From NCBI RefSeq assembly GCF_001038425.2, contig NZ_LDPV02000053.1:62001-126000 (forward strand): a DNA stretch of 64,000 bases, written 5' to 3'. Shown here one piece after another: positions 1-9,564 of this stretch. The translations under genes and the position numbers were made by a program. The notes under the pieces are model-generated. The model was not told the origin of the DNA and ran no database searches. It worked only from the letters and a program-made list of their open reading frames with translations. Numbering within the stretch: position 1 is the stretch's first letter; every line of letters begins with the position of its first letter. This DNA is from Ornithinibacillus contaminans. Its GTDB lineage: Bacteria; Bacillota; Bacilli; Bacillales; Amphibacillaceae.

Positions 1-179
1 CGCTAACAGGATCAGATTTGGTTTTAGTCTTAAGTGATCATAATGAGTTTAAAGAACTAACTAGCGTATCTTATGAGAAAATGAATATAAAGCAAGTCTT
101 TGATACGAAAAATATAGTAAAAGAGTATGCTGAGGGAATAAATTATATTAATTATGGAAACTTATACAAATTCGTCTAA
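1..179 (+). CDS. UDP-glucose/GDP-mannose dehydrogenase, C-terminal fragment
   Basis: This is the 3' end of a gene that starts left of the window; the open frame is read from base 3 and ends at a TAA at 177-179. The visible 58 residues include SDLVLVLSDHNEFKEL, which resembles the C-terminal UDP-binding domain of the UDP-glucose/GDP-mannose dehydrogenase family, especially UDP-N-acetylmannosamine dehydrogenases of the WecC type, where an LVLLTDHxEF-like strand is usual. Such enzymes oxidise a nucleotide sugar to its uronic acid for a surface polysaccharide. It lies 26 nt upstream of an exporter permease, consistent with a polymer operon. The NAD domain and catalytic cysteine are outside the window, so substrate cannot be assigned. 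Confidence 0.7.
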   Translation, partial: LTGSDLVLVLSDHNEFKELTSVSYEKMNIKQVFDTKNIVKEYAEGINYINYGNLYKFV

Positions 180-205
180 TTTTAAAACAAAGGAAGCAAC
201 TTTAT

Positions 206-1030
206 ATGTTTAAAACAGTAATTAAGGTGTTAAAGGAACAGATAGAATTTAGAGATTTAATCATTAGGATGGCCCTCTTTGAAAATAAAGGGCAATATCA
301 AATTCATTATCTGGGTTCTCTATGGCAAATACTTAATCCAGTAATACAGATTGGAATATATTGGTTCGTTTTTGGAACGATAAGAGGAGGAGCTCCGGTA
401 GATGGAACTCCCTTCTTCCTATGGTTAGTTATAGGGTTAATTCCTTGGTTTTATATTAGTCCGTCTATAATTCAGGGGTCTAATAGTGTTTATCAAAGAG
501 TTGGACTAGTTTCAAAGATGAACTTCCCAGTAAGTATATTACCTACAATAAGGATTGTGGGTAATAGTATCCAATTTTTTGTGATGTTAGCTGTGTTATT
601 TATAATTTTACTTTTATACGGAGTTCCCTTTTCTATCTATTATTTTCAGCTAGTTTATTACTTATTTTGTTTATTCATTTTCTTATTTGCTTTTTCATTA
701 TTAAGTTCAACAATAGCAACTTTAGTGAGAGATTATCAAACTGCATTACAATCGGTAATGAGAATGTTACTTTACGTATCTCCAATTTTATGGAATACTG
801 ACATGATTACTGAGACATTTGAAACTATTGGCCCGACTATACAAAATATACTGAAATTAAATCCAATATTCTATATTATAGAAGGTTTTAGAGATTCAAT
901 CCTCGGTAGAGGATGGTTCTTTGAGGATGGAATATATACTCTATATTTTTGGTCTGTAATAATAGCTTTATTATATTTTGGATCTAAAATTCATATTAGA
1001 TTTCGTAAGGATTTTATGGATTATTTGTAA
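206..1030 (+). CDS. Teichoic acid/polysaccharide ABC exporter permease (TagG-like), first copy
   Basis: A 274-residue polytopic protein of the ABC-2 permease family (TagG/Wzm type), about six membrane spans, which forms the channel exporting undecaprenyl-linked wall polymers. Family traits visible are the amphipathic N-terminus, the LGSLWQILNPVIQIGIYWFV segment near residues 35-54, and the conserved region LKLNPIFYIIEGFRDSILG near residues 220-238. The ATG has AAAGGAAG upstream. The ATPase gene follows after 21 nt. A second TagG lies at 19762 with clear similarity along its length, so this copy may serve another polymer, or the same one with different specificity. Exporter role is confident; the substrate is inference. 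Confidence 0.85.
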   Translation: MFKTVIKVLKEQIEFRDLIIRMALFENKGQYQIHYLGSLWQILNPVIQIGIYWFVFGTIRGGAPVDGTPFFLWLVIGLIPWFYISPSIIQGSNSVYQRVGLVSKMNFPVSILPTIRIVGNSIQFFVMLAVLFIILLLYGVPFSIYYFQLVYYLFCLFIFLFAFSLLSSTIATLVRDYQTALQSVMRMLLYVSPILWNTDMITETFETIGPTIQNILKLNPIFYIIEGFRDSILGRGWFFEDGIYTLYFWSVIIALLYFGSKIHIRFRKDFMDYL

Positions 1031-1051
1031 TCTAGTAAGGAGTAAAAATAT

Positions 1052-1960
1052 ATGCCAAAAGTGGTATTTAAAAATGTTTCTAAGAAATTTCAACTTTATA
1101 AAAAGAAATCAGATAAGATACTAAATTTGTTCTCTAAGAGTTATGGCGGGGGAAAAGAATTTTTTGCATTAAAGGATGTATCTTTTGAAGTTGAACAAGG
1201 ACTAACTATTGGGCTTGTTGGTTTAAATGGGTCTGGAAAATCAACTGTTTCAAATATTTTAAGTGGTGTGATTCAACCAAGTAGTGGAGATGTCCTTGTG
1301 AATGGTGAAGTATCATTAATCGCCATTTCAGCTGGGTTAAATGGAAGTTTAACAGGACATGAAAATATTGAACTAAAATGCATGATGCATGGGTTATCAA
1401 AAAAAGAAATAAAGGAAATTACTCCTGCTATTGTAGATTTCGCTGATATTGGAAATTTTATTAATCAGCCTGTAAAGGACTATTCAAGTGGTATGAAATC
1501 TAGATTAGGTTTTGCCATATCTGTCCATATAGATCCTGATATACTAGTAGTGGATGAGGCGCTTTCAGTGGGAGATTCCACATTTACTAAAAAGTGTTTG
1601 GACAAAATGAATGAATTTAAAGAACAAGGAAAAACGATATTTTTTATTAGTCATTCAGCTAGTCAAATGAGGGACTTTTGTGACAAAATTATATGGATGC
1701 ATTACGGTACCATTAAGGAATATGGTGAAGCATCTGAAATAATTAATAAATATCAAGAATTCGTAAAGTGGTTTAATAGTATTAGTAATAAAGAAAAAAA
1801 AGAATATAAAAAACAAATGTTAAATGAACAAATAAGAATAGTTGAAAAAGTAGAAAAAATCATTAAAAAAGGTTCTAAATTAAGGTGGCTAGATTCTACT
1901 ATTAGTATTATAATATTCTTGTTGGTTATTGTCTTTGCATATTTAGTTGTAATCAGTTAA
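1052..1960 (+). CDS. Teichoic acid/polysaccharide ABC exporter ATPase (TagH-like), first copy
   Basis: A 302-residue ATP-binding subunit partnering the permease just upstream. Walker A is GLNGSGKST (about residues 57-65), the ABC signature is [10 protein letters not shown] (near 143-152), Walker B is [10 protein letters not shown] (near 162-171), and the switch histidine is in ISHS. This matches the TagH/Wzt export class. Unlike the second TagH in this window, it carries a C-terminal extension: a charged helix and then one hydrophobic span (about 283-301) that runs to the stop. Bacillus subtilis TagH also has a C-terminal membrane span but continues into an extracellular domain, which is missing here. 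GGAG precedes the ATG. Confidence 0.85.
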   Translation: MPKVVFKNVSKKFQLYKKKSDKILNLFSKSYGGGKEFFALKDVSFEVEQGLTIGLVGLNGSGKSTVSNILSGVIQPSSGDVLVNGEVSLIAISAGLNGSLTGHENIELKCMMHGLSKKEIKEITPAIVDFADIGNFINQPVKDYSSGMKSRLGFAISVHIDPDILVVDEALSVGDSTFTKKCLDKMNEFKEQGKTIFFISHSASQMRDFCDKIIWMHYGTIKEYGEASEIINKYQEFVKWFNSISNKEKKEYKKQMLNEQIRIVEKVEKIIKKGSKLRWLDSTISIIIFLLVIVFAYLVVIS

Positions 1961-1992
1961 TTTATTTAACAACTGATTACAACTTATTTATT
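1946..1992 (+). terminator. Terminator overlapping the end of the first tagH-like gene
   Basis: A perfect 13-bp inverted repeat (GTTGTAATCAGTT and its complement, 1946-1958 and 1971-1983) with a 12-nt loop, followed by a T-rich tract. The stem is AT-rich and its left arm includes the last codons and stop of the ATPase gene. Confidence 0.55.
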
Positions 1993-2009
1993 TTTAGATA
2001 AAAGAGTTG

Positions 2010-2018
2010 TGCTATAAT
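2010..2018 (+). promoter_or_regulatory. Extended -10 promoter of the autolysin gene
   Basis: TGCTATAAT is a consensus extended -10 element about 70 nt before the TTG start of the glucosaminidase gene. No good -35 hexamer is visible, as is common with extended -10 promoters. Confidence 0.5.
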
Positions 2019-2090
2019 AAAAGCGTATACTTTACTATACTATTTCTAGTAATAATGATATATCATTAGAAAACAGGGGGAGTAGAATCT

Positions 2091-4970
2091 TTGAAAAAAA
2101 TAATGATTAGTTTAATGGTAATACTAAATACCTTGATCTTTATTAATATTACTATTAATGCTGAAACCTTAGACGAAAATTCAGACAGTAAAATGGAACT
2201 TTATGAAACTACCACTCCATTTACTTATAATAATTTACTGTTTGAAACAGGAACGTTATTGTATGGGGAATTTGACGCAGTTTCTCAGCAAGTAACAGTT
2301 AATTTCGATAGAACTGATATTGTAATTCCTAAAAAAAATTTAAAATTGGTGGATACTAGTAGTATTGAATATATTCCTGATTTCGAAGAAGTAAATGTAG
2401 AAGAAATAAATATAGAGGAAGCAATTACAATTATAGAACCAACAACCTATGAATTGCAAAGTGTTGTGAATGTAAACAAGGTTAAGATGCTTCAAAGCTT
2501 TGAAACTACTGTATATACTTCAGACGGCGACGATTTTATCTTAATTGGAAACATAAAATATACATTGGGTATTCTTGAAACAATTAATAAAGATTCAGAA
2601 GTTAATAGAAAGATAGAAGAATCAGTAGAATATCCGCTAGAAAATAAGACATCTGAGGAGCAAAAAACATTATCGATTAATACTATTACTTACTCCGCGG
2701 GCTTTTTCAAGGTCACTGATGAGAGTGTACCAGTATATGATTATAGTGTTAGTCCGCGAGTGAAAGTTGGGGAACTAAAGAAAGGTCAAGAGTATAAAAT
2801 AACAGGAGATAGTGGAAATTGGCATAAAATACAATTCGGTTCCATAGAAGGATTTGTATGGAAAGAATCTACTATTCCAAGTACAGGTCAAGAAATAAAA
2901 AATTTAAACCATGAATTTCAAAGTAGTAATCATAATGTGATTACAAAAGGTAATGTAATAGTTTATGATAATTCGAATGGAGGTCTAGAAGCTTTTGCAG
3001 TTATTTCGAATAACGTTAAGTACCCAATAGTAGCAGACACGGGGAACTGGTTACAAATATTATTTGGAGATCGGATTGGATATATATATAAAAGTAATGT
3101 TGATGTTGTATTAGATTTTGATACAACAGGCTTTTTCAAGGTCGCTGATGATAATGTACCAGTATATGATTATAGTGTTAGTCCGCGAGTGAAAGCTGGG
3201 GAACTAAAGAAAGGTCAAGAGTATAAAATAACAGGAGATAGTGGAAATTGGCATAAAATACAATTCGGTTCCATAGAAGGATTTGTATGGAAAGAATTTA
3301 CTATTGCTAGTACAGGTCAAGAAATTAAAAATTTAAACAAAGATTATCAAAATAGTAAACTTACTTTTATTACTAAAGGTAATTTAATAGTTTACGATAA
3401 TACGAGTAATACTTTAGAGCCATTTGGAGTAATATCAGAAGGTGTAAAATATCCGGTGGTCGATGACACTGGTAATTGGTTAAGGGTATTATTTGGTGAT
3501 AGAGTAGGTTATGTATATAAAAGCTCTGTACAAATGGGTTTTAAAGAATCAGATAGATCTTTTAAAGTTTTAACAAATAATGTTCCGATATATCATAATA
3601 TCAATGGTATTTTAGAAAAAGTAGGATATTTAGTCGAAGACCAAGCATATTTAAGAACAGGATCGAAAGGGAACTGGCATATAATTAATTTTGGTAATAG
3701 TTCTGGTTATGTCTGGATGGACTCTACTATTCCTGATAGTGCAAGGTCAGTGACAAATTTTAATCCCGGATTAATAAATTCAAACAATAATTATATTGCA
3801 CAAGATGACTTAGTCATAAGGGATGAAAGTAATGGAATGGAAATTTTCGCAAGAATTTCCAAGGGTACTGTGTACCCAATAGTGAAACAAGTAGGTAGTT
3901 GGTACCAAGTTCTGGTTGGAGGAAGAGTAGGTTATGTTTACTATTCAGGATTCTCACAGAATAGTGTTGAATATAGAAATTATAATATAAGTTTAGCAGC
4001 AGCTGTAGAAAAACAAATGGCGTTTAGACCACAAACAACTCATTATGAATATGCCTATGTTCATAAAGATTGGATTGATGGTTATAGTGGTACCTTTCCT
4101 TTTGAAGGGAAAGTAACAGCTACTTCGCTGCATGTTAGAGATATTCCAAATGGCAATTCATATGGATTATTATCAGTTAATACCAAAGTAAATGTGGTGG
4201 GTATAAGTTCTATGGATAATCAGTGGTATAAGATTGAAAATCCTTTAGATCCATACGCTCAATTTGTTAATGCTGATAAGGATTTAGTAACTTATTATAT
4301 GGATCCGAACAATTTTATAGGGAATGAGATTCAAAAATACCAATTTTTAGAATTAGATAAGTTTACTAATACAAGTATTACTGAACTAGAAAAACTTTTG
4401 AAAGGAAGAGGAGTCCTAGAAGGTAAAGCTTCTATCTTTAGTAATTCTGCAAAATCAGTTGGAATAAATGAAGTTTATTTGATATCTCATGCTTTGTTAG
4501 AAACGGGTAATGGTACTTCACAGTTAGCATCAGGTGTCGGAGTAATAATTTTGAAGGATGAAAAAGGAAATCCTGTAATTGAGAATGGTAAAACTAAGAT
4601 AAGAATCGCAAAGGCTTCTGAAAGACCTGATTCAGTTGTTTATAACCTCTTTGGCATTGGTGCATATGATAATTGCGCACTATTATGTGGGGCAGAATAT
4701 GCCTATAATGCTGGTTGGACAACCGTTGATAAAGCAGTAGTTGGTGGGGCGGAATTTATTAGCTCGGGGTATATAAGGAATGATTATTACAGACAAAATA
4801 CTTTATATGATATGAAATGGAATCCTAGATATTTGTCAGGAGAAATTCCTGATATTCATCAATATGCCACTGACATTGGATGGGCAACTAAACAAGTTAC
4901 ACGAATATATAATTTATACAGTCTACTAGAAGTGTATAATTTATATCTAAAAGTTCCTAAGTATCAATAG
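2091..4970 (+). CDS. Secreted SH3-repeat N-acetylglucosaminidase (autolysin)
   Basis: A 959-residue exported peptidoglycan hydrolase. A signal peptide occupies about residues 1-24, ending in NAETL. The middle (about 200-630) is built of three copies of a 143-residue module, each with two SH3-like halves ending in GFVW/GYVY-type motifs. Another SH3-like stretch is near 665-715. The C-terminal part (about 765-950) is a glucosaminidase domain of the LytD/mannosyl-glycoprotein endo-N-acetylglucosaminidase family, with LISHALLETGNGTSQLASG holding the expected catalytic glutamate (about 803). It should cleave the glycan strand of the wall, with SH3 modules binding wall. The start is TTG, supported by AGGGGGAG 8 nt upstream. 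It is monocistronic, between a promoter and a strong terminator. Confidence 0.88.
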   Translation: MKKIMISLMVILNTLIFINITINAETLDENSDSKMELYETTTPFTYNNLLFETGTLLYGEFDAVSQQVTVNFDRTDIVIPKKNLKLVDTSSIEYIPDFEEVNVEEINIEEAITIIEPTTYELQSVVNVNKVKMLQSFETTVYTSDGDDFILIGNIKYTLGILETINKDSEVNRKIEESVEYPLENKTSEEQKTLSINTITYSAGFFKVTDESVPVYDYSVSPRVKVGELKKGQEYKITGDSGNWHKIQFGSIEGFVWKESTIPSTGQEIKNLNHEFQSSNHNVITKGNVIVYDNSNGGLEAFAVISNNVKYPIVADTGNWLQILFGDRIGYIYKSNVDVVLDFDTTGFFKVADDNVPVYDYSVSPRVKAGELKKGQEYKITGDSGNWHKIQFGSIEGFVWKEFTIASTGQEIKNLNKDYQNSKLTFITKGNLIVYDNTSNTLEPFGVISEGVKYPVVDDTGNWLRVLFGDRVGYVYKSSVQMGFKESDRSFKVLTNNVPIYHNINGILEKVGYLVEDQAYLRTGSKGNWHIINFGNSSGYVWMDSTIPDSARSVTNFNPGLINSNNNYIAQDDLVIRDESNGMEIFARISKGTVYPIVKQVGSWYQVLVGGRVGYVYYSGFSQNSVEYRNYNISLAAAVEKQMAFRPQTTHYEYAYVHKDWIDGYSGTFPFEGKVTATSLHVRDIPNGNSYGLLSVNTKVNVVGISSMDNQWYKIENPLDPYAQFVNADKDLVTYYMDPNNFIGNEIQKYQFLELDKFTNTSITELEKLLKGRGVLEGKASIFSNSAKSVGINEVYLISHALLETGNGTSQLASGVGVIILKDEKGNPVIENGKTKIRIAKASERPDSVVYNLFGIGAYDNCALLCGAEYAYNAGWTTVDKAVVGGAEFISSGYIRNDYYRQNTLYDMKWNPRYLSGEIPDIHQYATDIGWATKQVTRIYNLYSLLEVYNLYLKVPKYQ
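2701..3558 (+). repeat. Tandem 429-nt in-frame duplication within the autolysin gene
   Basis: Blocks beginning at 2701 and 3130 are offset by exactly 429 nt (143 codons). The first ~190 nt of each block are nearly identical at DNA level (for example the shared stretch encoding VPVYDYSVSPRVK), then diverge. A third, much more diverged copy follows from about 3559. The near-identity suggests recent duplication or gene conversion. Confidence 0.85.
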
Positions 4971-4988
4971 TAAATAATATATAATAAT

Positions 4989-5047
4989 AAAACCCTATTT
5001 CAAATAAAAAATAGATCTTAGTTTTATTTGATAAATAGGGTTTTTTG
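4989..5047 (+). terminator. Intrinsic terminator after the autolysin gene
   Basis: Long inverted repeat: AAAACCCTATTT...CAAATAAAA pairs with TTTTATTTG...AAATAGGGTTTT and ends in a run of T. Confidence 0.85.
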
Positions 5048-5068
5048 GAAAGTATACAAACTATTTTT

Positions 5069-5096
5069 TTGTTAAAATATGGATATATGCTATAAA
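5069..5096 (+). promoter_or_regulatory. Sigma-A type promoter upstream of the GT-C glycosyltransferase
   Basis: TTGTTA (5069-5074), 16-nt spacer, TATAAA (5091-5096) with a TGC extension just before the -10. It lies about 75 nt before the GTG start. Confidence 0.5.
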
Positions 5097-5172
5097 AAAT
5101 ATATATGATATTATTTAATAGTGCTTTATGTTTGGGTAGATATAATTATGTTATGGAAGGGATACATTCTAA

Positions 5173-6603
5173 GTGGTTTTTAAAACAAATAAAATTAGTT
5201 GGTTCTTAACTAATTCATTAATAGTTTTTGGTTTGTTATTTTTTTGTTTGATTTTTGTAACCTCAATGATTTATACTTTACCGTTATTTGAAAATAAATC
5301 TATATTAGTAATTACTTTTTTATTATCTATAATTTTTGTTTTAGCTGCTTCATATTTAATAAATAAGTATTTATCAAGGAAATTCTTTCTTTTTTTTCTG
5401 ATTGCACTAGGGTTTATAATAAGGCTTATGTGGATTGGAAAAATAAATACCCAACCTGTTTCAGATTTTATAGTTATGTATAACGCAGCAATAAATGCAA
5501 TTAACGGTGATTTTTCTTTCGGGATGAATGAGTATTTTGGTAGATGGGTATACCAACTTGGGTTTACTTTTTATCAATCGTTTATATTAAACGTTTTCGG
5601 AGATCAATTACTAATTTTAAAGTTATTCAATATCTTTTTTAATATAGGTATAGGAATTATAATATATCTTATAACATCTAAAATGTTTAATGAAGAAAGC
5701 GGCAGAATTGCATCCTTTCTATATATTATCTACTTACCTAATGTAGTGTTAGGATCGGTATTAACCAATCAACATTTGTCCACATTTTTATATTTTTTAG
5801 GTATATATTTTATTGTTAAATATTGTTTAAAGGATAATTATAGTTGGATTCTTATTGGTCTACTATTTGGGTTAGGAAACATTATAAGACCATTGGGTAG
5901 TTTCTTTTTGCTCGGTTTAATAGTTTATATAGTAGTCTATAAGATGTTACCAATAAAAAAGAAAACAATAATAAAATATGCTTCAAAATTAGTTGGAGTT
6001 ATTGTTATTTATTTACTTGTACAAAATATAGCAAGTTATGCCCTAATTTCTGCAGGGGTTTCAGAAAAGCCTTTATCTAATCAAGACCCTTATTGGAAAT
6101 TTGTTGTAGGACTTAATCATGAAAAAAATGGTATGTGGAATAAAATTGATAGTGAATATGTACAGCAATTTGAAATGGGAGAAGAAAGAAACAGAGTAGA
6201 GATTGAAATGATTAAAGAGAGAATTAGTGACAAAACCGAACTCTTTAGTTTATTGAATACTAAATTTCAATATTTTTGGGGTGGAGTAGATACTGCAAGT
6301 CATTGGAGTTTAGTCAATATTAACAAACTCGAATTGAAAGAAGTAGTGGATAAATATGAAAGAATTAACTATTTACTACTAATTATTTTTGCTTTTATAA
6401 GTGTAATTTCATTAGTAAAAAGGAAAGAAATCTACTCTCCTTGGTTATTATTAATATTATTGGGTGGGTATTTCCTTATTCATTTAATTATAGAGATTCA
6501 AACTAGATATCGTTATGATATTATGCCAATTTTCTTTGTCTTAGTTGGCTATGGAGTCTTTATCTCATATCAATTTATAGCAAGAATGTTAAAGAAGGAA
6601 TAA
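5173..6603 (+). CDS. Polytopic GT-C family glycosyltransferase (PMT/ArnT-like)
   Basis: A 476-residue membrane protein with roughly ten to twelve spans. The N-terminal part has the GT-C pattern: hydrophobic spans, then an extracellular loop with an acidic residue (QPVSDFIVMYNAA, near residues 94-106), then FGRWVYQLGFTFYQSFI, as in the dolichyl-phosphate-mannose protein mannosyltransferase superfamily. Such enzymes transfer a sugar from a polyprenyl phosphate donor to an acceptor outside the membrane. The start is GTG with GGAAGGGA upstream. It is followed by gtaB. A GT2/GtrA pair that could make and flip such a lipid-linked sugar lies at 9565-10913. The acceptor is unknown; teichoic acid glycosylation is a reasonable guess. 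Confidence 0.7.
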   Translation: MVFKTNKISWFLTNSLIVFGLLFFCLIFVTSMIYTLPLFENKSILVITFLLSIIFVLAASYLINKYLSRKFFLFFLIALGFIIRLMWIGKINTQPVSDFIVMYNAAINAINGDFSFGMNEYFGRWVYQLGFTFYQSFILNVFGDQLLILKLFNIFFNIGIGIIIYLITSKMFNEESGRIASFLYIIYLPNVVLGSVLTNQHLSTFLYFLGIYFIVKYCLKDNYSWILIGLLFGLGNIIRPLGSFFLLGLIVYIVVYKMLPIKKKTIIKYASKLVGVIVIYLLVQNIASYALISAGVSEKPLSNQDPYWKFVVGLNHEKNGMWNKIDSEYVQQFEMGEERNRVEIEMIKERISDKTELFSLLNTKFQYFWGGVDTASHWSLVNINKLELKEVVDKYERINYLLLIIFAFISVISLVKRKEIYSPWLLLILLGGYFLIHLIIEIQTRYRYDIMPIFFVLVGYGVFISYQFIARMLKKE

Positions 6604-6743
6604 AAGATAAACGATTCCCTAGAATCGTTAACAAACTCAAAGTACATTACTAGTAATCTAATTGTGATAGTGTAAACTACTGTTTTGGATAGTGCATAAA
6701 CATATTTTCAAATTTTTCGATTAAACATAAGAGGTGTAAGTAA

Positions 6744-7619
6744 ATGATTAAAAAAGCAGTAATTCCTGCAGCGGGATTAGGAACAAGATTCTTACCAGCA
6801 ACAAAAGCAATGCCAAAAGAAATGTTGCCAATTGTTGATAAACCAACTATACAATATATTATTGAAGAAGCGATTGAATCGGGTATCGAAGATATAATTA
6901 TTGTAACTGGTAAAGGTAAGAGAGCAATTGAAGACCATTTTGATTATAATCATGAATTAGAAGATAATCTTATAAAAAAGGAAAAATATGAGTTATTAGA
7001 AAAAATCAAATCCTCATCAAGCCTAGATATACATTATATTCGACAAAAAGAACCTTTAGGTTTAGGACATGCAATATGGTGTGCGCGTAAATTTATTGGT
7101 GATGAACCTTTCGGGGTTTTACTTGGAGATGATATTGTACAAGCAAAGATACCAGCTTTGAAACAATTGATTCAGCAATATGAAACATTTCAATCACCTA
7201 TTTTAGGAGTTAAAAGTGTTGGTGAAAATGAGACCGAGAGGTATGGTATAGTAGATCCAGGAACTAAAAATGGTAATACTTACAAATTAAATTCTTTAAT
7301 TGAAAAGCCTAAAAAAGGTACAGCTCCTTCAAAATTAGCTATTATGGGAAGATATATACTAACTCCAGAAATATTTAATCATCTGGAGAGGTTTGAAAAA
7401 GGATCAGGTGGAGAGATTCAACTAACTGATGCAATAGCGAAGTATTTGGAAAATTCTGATGTCTACGCTTACGAATTTCAGGGTAAACATTTTGATGTGG
7501 GTGAGAAACTAGGTTTTGTAAAAACTACAATAGATTTTGCTCTAAATAACCCAGAAATACAAGAAGAAGTTAGACGATATATTAAAGAAATAGCATTGCG
7601 AGATCTTGTTATAAGATAA
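6744..7619 (+). CDS. gtaB: UTP-glucose-1-phosphate uridylyltransferase (first copy)
   Basis: A 291-residue GalU/GtaB enzyme making UDP-glucose from UTP and glucose-1-phosphate. The N-terminus has the nucleotide-binding signature [40 protein letters not shown] and [10 protein letters not shown] are also family hallmarks. Length is normal for the family. Start ATG is preceded by AGAGGTG. A second copy lies at 39044 and is strongly similar, so the genome has at least two. UDP-glucose made here could feed teichoic acid glycosylation, glycolipid anchors or the uronic acid pathway. Confidence 0.93.
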   Translation: MIKKAVIPAAGLGTRFLPATKAMPKEMLPIVDKPTIQYIIEEAIESGIEDIIIVTGKGKRAIEDHFDYNHELEDNLIKKEKYELLEKIKSSSSLDIHYIRQKEPLGLGHAIWCARKFIGDEPFGVLLGDDIVQAKIPALKQLIQQYETFQSPILGVKSVGENETERYGIVDPGTKNGNTYKLNSLIEKPKKGTAPSKLAIMGRYILTPEIFNHLERFEKGSGGEIQLTDAIAKYLENSDVYAYEFQGKHFDVGEKLGFVKTTIDFALNNPEIQEEVRRYIKEIALRDLVIR

Positions 7620-7634
7620 ATTGAGAGTGGATAT

Positions 7635-7683
7635 AAACTGCTAAGTAAGAGAGCCGTAGGCTCTCTTACTTAGCAGTTTTATT
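7635..7683 (+). terminator. Strong intrinsic terminator after gtaB
   Basis: A perfect stem of about 20 bp (AACTGCTAAGTAAGAGAGCC and its complement) with a three-base loop, followed by TTTT. One of the clearest terminators in the window. Confidence 0.95.
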
Positions 7684-7725
7684 ATTGTTAAAGTATCATT
7701 ATTATAAATGGGGGAGGTGTTTCTA

Positions 7726-8170
7726 ATGGTAAATTCTATGCTTGATCCAAAATCAGTACTGTTAGCTAATAGGATTATAGAACAAATACAATACAAAACA
7801 GAGTCCTTACAAGACATGCAAAAAGCACTAGACGACTACTTGGCCCTATAATATTAAATACTAGTGCTGAGAAGTAGAAATTGACGCACCAAGATGATCA
7901 TCCCGAAACGTAAAAGGATGTTTCTAAAATAGAGGACAACGTTATTGCCATTTATGCGAGGGACATGCCCCAATGAGATAAATCATCTACCATTGAAGAC
8001 ATTTACGACTTTTCTGTGTCTCATGAACTAGGTTCAGAGAATGCTCTGCTTAAGGTTTTTACTTACTTGCTATAGAATTGGAAAAGAAATGAGAAGGCGG
8101 TCATATTTAAAACTAATCTTTAACCATGAACCAGCTATTAATAGATGACTGAATAAAGGATAGTGTTCCC
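7726..8170 (+). pseudogene. Decayed IS256-type transposase
   Basis: A first open piece (7726-7851, ATG after GGGGGAGGTG) encodes 41 residues ending KTESLQDMQKALDDYLAL, like the start of IS256-family (Transposase_mut) proteins. A second piece in another frame (about 7910-8075) reads KDVSKIEDNVIAIYARDMP, an in-frame stop, then STIEDIYDFSVSHEL, which matches the conserved DKIIAMYAKGMSTRDI/YGxxVSxxL region of that family. A third piece near 8090-8150 (EMRRRSYLKLIFNHEPAINR) resembles the C-terminal EIKRRTKVVGxFPN region. The intervening catalytic parts are absent, so it is a remnant with deletions and frameshifts. No terminal inverted repeats were recognised. The rest of the gap to 8330 holds nothing I can identify. 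Confidence 0.65.
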
Positions 8171-8330
8171 AAATATCTTTGAGTATGTTTTAGGATCTGC
8201 GCACCTTTTTGACAAACCCGATAAATTTCAAAATTTGAATTATGACCATGAAAGTGGAACTAATAAAACTCAATGCCCTTACTTTAAACTGTTTCTTGGG
8301 CAAAATTTAATTTAAGCAATATAAAAAATA

Positions 8331-9350
8331 TTAAGATATTGATTTGCTTTTCCGTTTAGGTATTTTCATTTCAATAAACTCCTGAATAAATGCTAGTAAA
8401 AGTGCTATTAAAAAAAGGAAAATAAATCTGGTCACAAAATTATAATTGATAAATTGCATATTGGAACCAAACAATTTCAAAATGAAAAGTGGGATAAGAT
8501 GCCAAAAGTACAACCAAATAGATTTCCGTGATAAGAATGAGTTAAACTTATTAACGAATAATTTTTTGATAAAGGATATATCGAGTAAAACATAAAATAA
8601 TAAAGTTACCATTAAACCATATGAAAAATAATATAAGGTTGGAGGATATTTAAATACCTGTGTCTGGGTAAAATCATTCTTAAACAATAGGAATGAAAAT
8701 ATTACAATAAAAAGAATAAAATAGAATAATAATTCACTTTTATTGAGTAATTTCAATCTTATGCCAAATGCAGCGATTATTGAATAACCAACACCCTGAA
8801 GGATGAAATGATCAAAATATATTTGTATATTATCCGGAAAATACCCATGGATTTTCAGTAAAACAACATAAAATATATAAAAACCAATTAATAGAATAAA
8901 ATATTTTTTATTATCTTCTATTTTGCGGCTTACATATAGAAGTAATGGACTAACTATAGCTACGAAGAAAAAAACCCACATTATCCACACGTAACCTATG
9001 CCGGATAAAGTTGTATAAGAATTTACAATTTGACCTTTGTCAAAATAGTAGTCATGCTGGAAAAATAGTGATATCCCGTAAAAGGTAACGAAAAATAGTG
9101 TTAAGAATTTCCATGTAGGAATTATTAAACGTTTAAATCTTTTTCTAAGATAATTAAAATATTTGATTTCTTTTTTACGATTGCTTAAATAGAAAGATAT
9201 CCCCATAATTACTACCATAAGAGTAACATCAAAATTTCTTAATTGAAATATAATCCCATTGGGTCCACTATGTGCAAAAATTATAGAAACAATAGCGATA
9301 CCACGTAATACATCAATTTTTGCATCTCTTTTGATATCTACTTCTTTCAT
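8331..9350 (-). CDS. Acyltransferase 3 family membrane protein
   Basis: A 339-residue protein with about ten membrane spans, belonging to the acyltransferase-3 (OafA/WecH/NodX) family. The N-terminal signature is IDVLRGIAIVSIIFAHSGP (R and H family residues present), and FWHLIPLFILKLF lies near the C-terminus. These enzymes move acetyl or similar groups onto sugars or polyols of surface polymers. AGGTGG precedes the ATG. It is a single gene between the transposase remnant and a 214-nt gap before gtrA, so it may have been acquired or rearranged separately. The target polymer is unknown. Confidence 0.8.
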   Translation of the reverse strand: MKEVDIKRDAKIDVLRGIAIVSIIFAHSGPNGIIFQLRNFDVTLMVVIMGISFYLSNRKKEIKYFNYLRKRFKRLIIPTWKFLTLFFVTFYGISLFFQHDYYFDKGQIVNSYTTLSGIGYVWIMWVFFFVAIVSPLLLYVSRKIEDNKKYFILLIGFYIFYVVLLKIHGYFPDNIQIYFDHFILQGVGYSIIAAFGIRLKLLNKSELLFYFILFIVIFSFLLFKNDFTQTQVFKYPPTLYYFSYGLMVTLLFYVLLDISFIKKLFVNKFNSFLSRKSIWLYFWHLIPLFILKLFGSNMQFINYNFVTRFIFLFLIALLLAFIQEFIEMKIPKRKSKSIS

Positions 9351-9564
9351 TAAATACCACCTTTTGATTAGAAATCCGACTTTCTAGTCTTCGTTTAACT
9401 ATGAGCCATATTGTAAATTGATAATAACTGTAAGTGGCTCCAATTATCTCTAAAAAATAATTTGAGCCTTACATTAGGTTCTAAATTTAAAAATTCTTAT
9501 GTAACATAATTTCGAGATTATTTCTTTTAGAGAATCATTATTACAATACCTAATAATAAAATAT

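Noticed and set aside
7726-7851. Intact 41-residue gene of its own
   Set aside because: Although it has a good ribosome site, it matches only the start of an IS256-type transposase and is followed by out-of-frame remains of the same protein.
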